From contig JASAMV010004524.1 of the NCBI GenBank assembly GCA_030248065.1, positions 1 to 64,000 of the forward strand: a stretch of DNA of 64,000 nucleotides. Direction: 5' to 3'. Position 1 is the first letter of the stretch. Each line of letters starts with the position of its first letter. Below, in pieces: positions 60,701 through 64,000 of this stretch. The notes beneath the pieces were generated by a model. The model did not search any database, was not told the DNA's origin, and saw only the letters and a list, made by a program, of their open reading frames with translations. Both the position numbers and the translations under genes were made by a program. This DNA comes from Rhynchonema sp. JSB1_4. Its lineage: Eukaryota > Nematoda > Chromadorea > Monhysterida > Xyalidae.

Positions 60701-60953
60701 TTGAACTATAATCACGTCGCACTCACCCATTCGAGCAGTTTCGGGCCCAGGGCCAACAACATATCAATTGAGTTCGGGATGGCCAAATGTCCGCCCGGCA
60801 GCCAGTTGGAGGCGCAGGCCGATTCAGCAGCGGCCGATGTCACCGTAACCGGCCGTCCCATCAAACATCGGCCCTCGAAATACAGCGTGTTCGCCAGTGC
60901 TGCACAAGCGGCCTCGAAATCGGCACGGATTTGCGTGTTATGCGGATTGACGC
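57720..60953 (-). CDS. Gene D: C-type-lectin-like plus PAN/apple-like secreted protein, first exon missing
   Basis: Paralogue of gene C with the same five exons: 60727-60953, 59830-59977, 59099-59239, 58279-58426 and 57720-57825 (TGA). Exons 2, 4 and 5 have exactly the lengths of gene C (148, 148, 106 bp). Motifs: EAACAALANTLYFEGRCL, GGHLAIPNSIDMLLALG, GMPGTRGRISATRSLPYHTL, GWGDRWLTGISPNYATTGCM, SWGINDDMCSGNFAYICEF, FQTGPASNILGCANQCALNW and CAAYNRDTFDCQLGM. The last motif is formed across an intron and fits the PAN core C-x2-Y-x7-C-x-L. Exon 1 is 18 bp longer than in C (VNPHNTQI added). No membrane segment is seen. The signal-peptide exon upstream of 60953 was not found; a TTAA element starts only 41 bp away. 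The intron between the last two exons carries an FB1 fragment. Confidence 0.75.
58008..58210. mobile_element. Truncated FB1 element (one end)
   Basis: TTAA then AGGGCTCGGGACAAAACCGA and about 200 bp matching the outer part of FB1 (6286-6490), ending abruptly at CCCCAAATGAG near 58210 with no second TTAA end. It is in the last intron of gene D, 70 bp from the exon encoding the PAN-like core. Confidence 0.7.
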
Positions 60954-60993
60954 CTGCAACCTAGTTGACAATATGGATAGTTGGGGAAAGCTT

Positions 60994-61640
60994 TTAAACC
61001 TGCCCCGCCACTATTGATTTTTGAAAATTTTGGTCTGTTTTTATGATCTATTACTGTTGCCGACATCGAGACGAACAAGGTTTATATTCGTGACTTTTCC
61101 ATTAAGTGCCGATTTAATGCCGAAATTAATTCATAAACACCGGTTCTCGGCAACAAAATTCCAAAAAATAGATAGACCCCCGTTTAGTGCATTTCAGGAA
61201 GACAGGAACAAATATTCAAGATGGCCGACTGCTTCTTATCACAAGCATACGGTAGTCACGTGATCTTCCCATGCGTTTTGTACAGTGCCGCTCTGTTAGT
61301 GCATAACACACGTGTTGCAACCGCGCGCACTGGCAGCACTGTGTACTGAGAGCGTAAAGTCGGGAGCGTAAAGTCCATAATAGCATACTGTAAGCCTATT
61401 ACAATTGGCGGTAATTCAAAATTTTGTTCCTATCTGACGTGATTGCCAAGAAGTAGGGGTCTATCTATTTTTTAAATTTTGTTCCCGAGAACCGGTGTTT
61501 ATCGGTTGATTTCGATATAAAATCTGCACAAAATCAAAAAGTCATGAATGTAAACCTTATTCGTCTCGATGTCGGCAACTAAATTAGAGCAAAAAACAAA
61601 CCAAAAATTTCAAATATCAATAGTGGCGGGCCAGGTTTAA
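60994..61640. mobile_element. TTAA fold-back element FB3
   Basis: TTAA flanks. Ends are ACCTGCCCCGCCACTATTGA and TCAATAGTGGCGGGCCAGGT. Arms of about 210 bp (60998-61205 and 61430-61636) share CACCGGTTCTCGGCAAC/GTTCCCGAGAACCGGTG and GCCGACATCGAGACGAA with its mirror. The unique middle contains no transposase frame. Confidence 0.7.
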
Positions 61641-63107
61641 TAAGGCTGAATATCGGCTGTTTTTTTACAGTATGAAAGACGTGTTCGAAACCACCTTGTA
61701 TCAATTTCTTTATGTTAGAATTTCATCTTCTATGAACTACTGTGCGCCAACTTCCATTTTTAGGCGGTCTTACGATACAGTTGGTAGCCCAGCGTCAAAG
61801 CGCATTTGATAACCAAGCCTTAACACGCGCAACTGGATGAATAGTGGTTTCGAATGAGGTACAGCACGCCTGTCAAAGTCCACAACGCTCGAGATCCAAG
61901 CATCACCAAAAAGTTATTACACAACAGTTGGGTACTTTGCCTGTGCCCGGGCACACATTGTCGAGCGTTTCGCCAGATTCGCTAAGGGCGTCGAGTAGAG
62001 TTATGCTCGAGCCTACTCGAAAGTTCGAGCGTTTGAAGTTCGAAATCGTTCGAGCTTCAGGTTCGAGTCCGGCGCCCGAAGTGTGCCCGATGGAAATTTG
62101 GGGCTCAAAATTTAGCTCTCGAACCCTTATTCGGGTCTACTTTGCCGGCTCGAAATAACAAAAATTGTGCTTTTTTCAATAGCTAATGACCGCCTTAATA
62201 TGACCATGTACAGTGCAAATTTCAAAGCGACCAAGACTTACACAGATAAAGGATACAAATGATGTGCAAGAGCATTGGAGACACCAGAGCTTATAAAAAG
62301 CTCGAAAATTTCGATTTTCGACTACTTTTGGTCGGGTTCGAGGTCTGTTCGAGCTCAAAAATTGGGACTCAAGCACAATGTTGCTGCCGAGACAACAACA
62401 ATGGATTTTTTTGGAAAACTAACCGTTGCAACTGTTGCTGATCAACATCCATACGAGTAATCTGATCAGCCATGCGCGACGTTGCATGATGTTTCACAAA
62501 CGATATTGTTCACTCTCCCAGAGTGAGCGTCGGAAACAGAGACCACCGCAGCATAGCAATCATTTGGTCGTGAGTATTCTCATAAGGGCATGACATCGAT
62601 TGCGTAATGTCGTGTTGTCGGTGCGCTGCCTTGGTAACAAATCGACAAACAGAAAACAACCATATGAAAAACTACAGCCTCCCATACCTATACATACTGT
62701 TAGTCAAAAATTCTCCCTATCCGCCACGCAGCACCGCCTCCCAACCGTGCTCAAAGAGCTGGCAATAGTTGCGGGTCCTCGCAAACTCAGACAGGACCCT
62801 GTGTCGAATTAATGCGGCCCACCATTGGGCTCGCAATCCAATAAACTGACAAATTAACTGGCTAATGGAACTGTCGTCAACACAAGTGGTTTACTCTCGA
62901 CTACCATTCTCCCTATCCGCAGGTCATATTGCAGTGCTCAACTCAAACAACCCCAAATGAGCGCTGGAAATTATGCATGGGAGTCGACGATCTCAGTTGA
63001 CGACAGCACTATAAGCCAATCACCTCACTGGTCCTAATTCTTGTTCCTGTTTAGTGGTTGTGCTGACTGCATAAGTATAGGTACACTGGGCGGAGTATAT
63101 AGGTATT
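61641..63107. other. Spacer with TTCGAG-rich segment
   Basis: At 61955-62150 and 62290-62350 strings GCTCGAGC, TTCGAGC, GTTCGAAATC and GGTTCGAG recur in both orientations, probably a degraded palindromic element. Elsewhere no exon is recognised. Confidence 0.4.
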
Positions 63108-63371
63108 GGTCGCACAATGACTACATAAGAATCCATCCAAAAATTTTCCTGAAATGAAAAGCACGTCTCGCTGCAGATCACAAGCGTTCTATTTATATTT
63201 TTTCAAAACATTTCTGGCGATATCACGCTCACTGAGTTCAAGCAGCTTTCACTGTGATATCGCCAGAAATGTTTTGGAAAAAATATTAATAGAACGCTTG
63301 TGATCTGCAACGAGACGTGCTTTACCATTCAGGAAAATTTTGGATGGATTCTAACATAGTCGTTGTGCGAC
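63108..63371. mobile_element. Full fold-back MITE, GGTCGCACAATGACTACATA ends
   Basis: GGTCGCACAATGACTACATA with AGAATCCATCCAAAAATTTT is mirrored at 63329-63371. CACAAGCGTTCTATTTATAT and TTTCTGGCGATATCAC are mirrored nearer the centre. The loop is only about 30 bp (63225-63258). Its ends match the bHLH-intron element at 36607-36888. Confidence 0.75.
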
Positions 63372-64000
63372 CGATGTATCATCAAGCTTCACGACTAATG
63401 CGAATGGAATTGGGCGAGAGACTCTGCCAACTCGTGAGGTCGGCACAATGACAAATGTATCAATCACTACCTACACCACCCAATGTAATACCTCCAATCC
63501 CTATTGTAGATACATACACGGCGGTGCGCACGGAAGTTGCGCATAGCAACAGCTGAGGGCGCTAACAAACACGGTTGTGGCTTGTGGATCTGAAAATAAA
63601 AAAAACACTACAGTATGTCCGAGACGCCACCGCAAATGCGATCATGCATGGGCTGATGCGCGGGTCACAATCGAAAAATTACTTTGGTTATGTTTTGCCA
63701 TCTGGTGCGCTTCCACAACAGGGCTCGCTAATCTTCGATTATAATCATATGACCGACCAGCGAAGGGGCTATTGGGAGCTAAAGCCCGCCCTACCGGCGC
63801 CAAGATAGCCCTCACTCAAATTTCAAATTAGACTCCGCCAGTCTATTTGGTCCTTTTTGGAGATTGCAGGCACACACACTTCAGCAATCATATAGTCAAT
63901 TAGTCATCCAGCATAGCTCCATTAGCTACAAACAGCCAAAATCGACAAGTTTTTAGCGCTTCGCCTGTTTGTAGTACCTATAGGTAGATTAGAACGAACC
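63372..64000. other. Right-edge spacer, no gene seen
   Basis: A short open frame at 63575-63808 has no recognisable domain. Nothing else can be supported. Confidence 0.4.

Overview
The window is a stretch of a multicellular animal (metazoan) nuclear genome. Coding exons are short and are joined by GT-AG introns (one GC-AG), and predicted exon phases can be chained without breaks. Recognisable genes are animal types: a SAGA subunit (TADA1), a PTF1A/FERD3L-type bHLH factor, a C2H2 zinc-finger factor, a mitochondrial-type malonyl-CoA synthetase (ACSF3-like) and secreted Cys-rich proteins. No ribosomal, prokaryotic or organellar signature is visible. A small-genome invertebrate, possibly a nematode, fits the small introns and secreted-protein families, but I cannot prove the phylum from this window.

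Layout. 1-5.86 kb is almost all repeat: a ~145-bp satellite, short degenerate repeats, a 120-bp tandem array, an A/C-rich tract and G/C-rich low-complexity DNA. 5.86-18.19 kb is a giant inverted repeat. Its right arm carries the 3' exons of an ACSF3-like gene and most of TADA1 (both + strand). Its left arm carries broken mirror copies, and its inner part (10.45-11.52 kb) is so distorted (depleted of T and G on the + strand) that it looks like uncorrected long-read sequence after a fold-back. A second, smaller fold-back with the same base loss follows the 120-bp array at 2.82 kb.

21.0-24.0 kb (minus) is a zinc-finger/coiled-coil gene. 24.6-27.0 kb is a 2.45-kb palindrome. 27.2-27.7 kb holds the end of a small membrane-protein gene. 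29.9-32.2 kb (minus) is a Golgi-type signal-anchored TylF/macrocin O-methyltransferase-like gene. 34.4-35.5 kb contains long (CA)n tracts around a dispersed repeat that recurs at 56.1-56.8 kb. 36.2-37.2 kb (minus) is a bHLH gene.

39.8-61.0 kb is a cluster of secreted-protein genes, all on the minus strand, in two paralogous pairs. Genes A (39808-42760) and B (45055-49929) encode ~300-aa proteins of three CCP-like modules. Genes C (51594-53262) and D (57720-60953) encode C-type-lectin-like plus PAN/apple-like proteins.

The rest is dense with non-autonomous fold-back elements: several with TTAA ends (piggyBac-like), two with 8-bp target duplications and CAGGGTTG ends (hAT-like), and families of short full palindromes, some nested in each other. 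Many sit in introns of the genes above, so the secreted-protein cluster has expanded together with MITE insertion.
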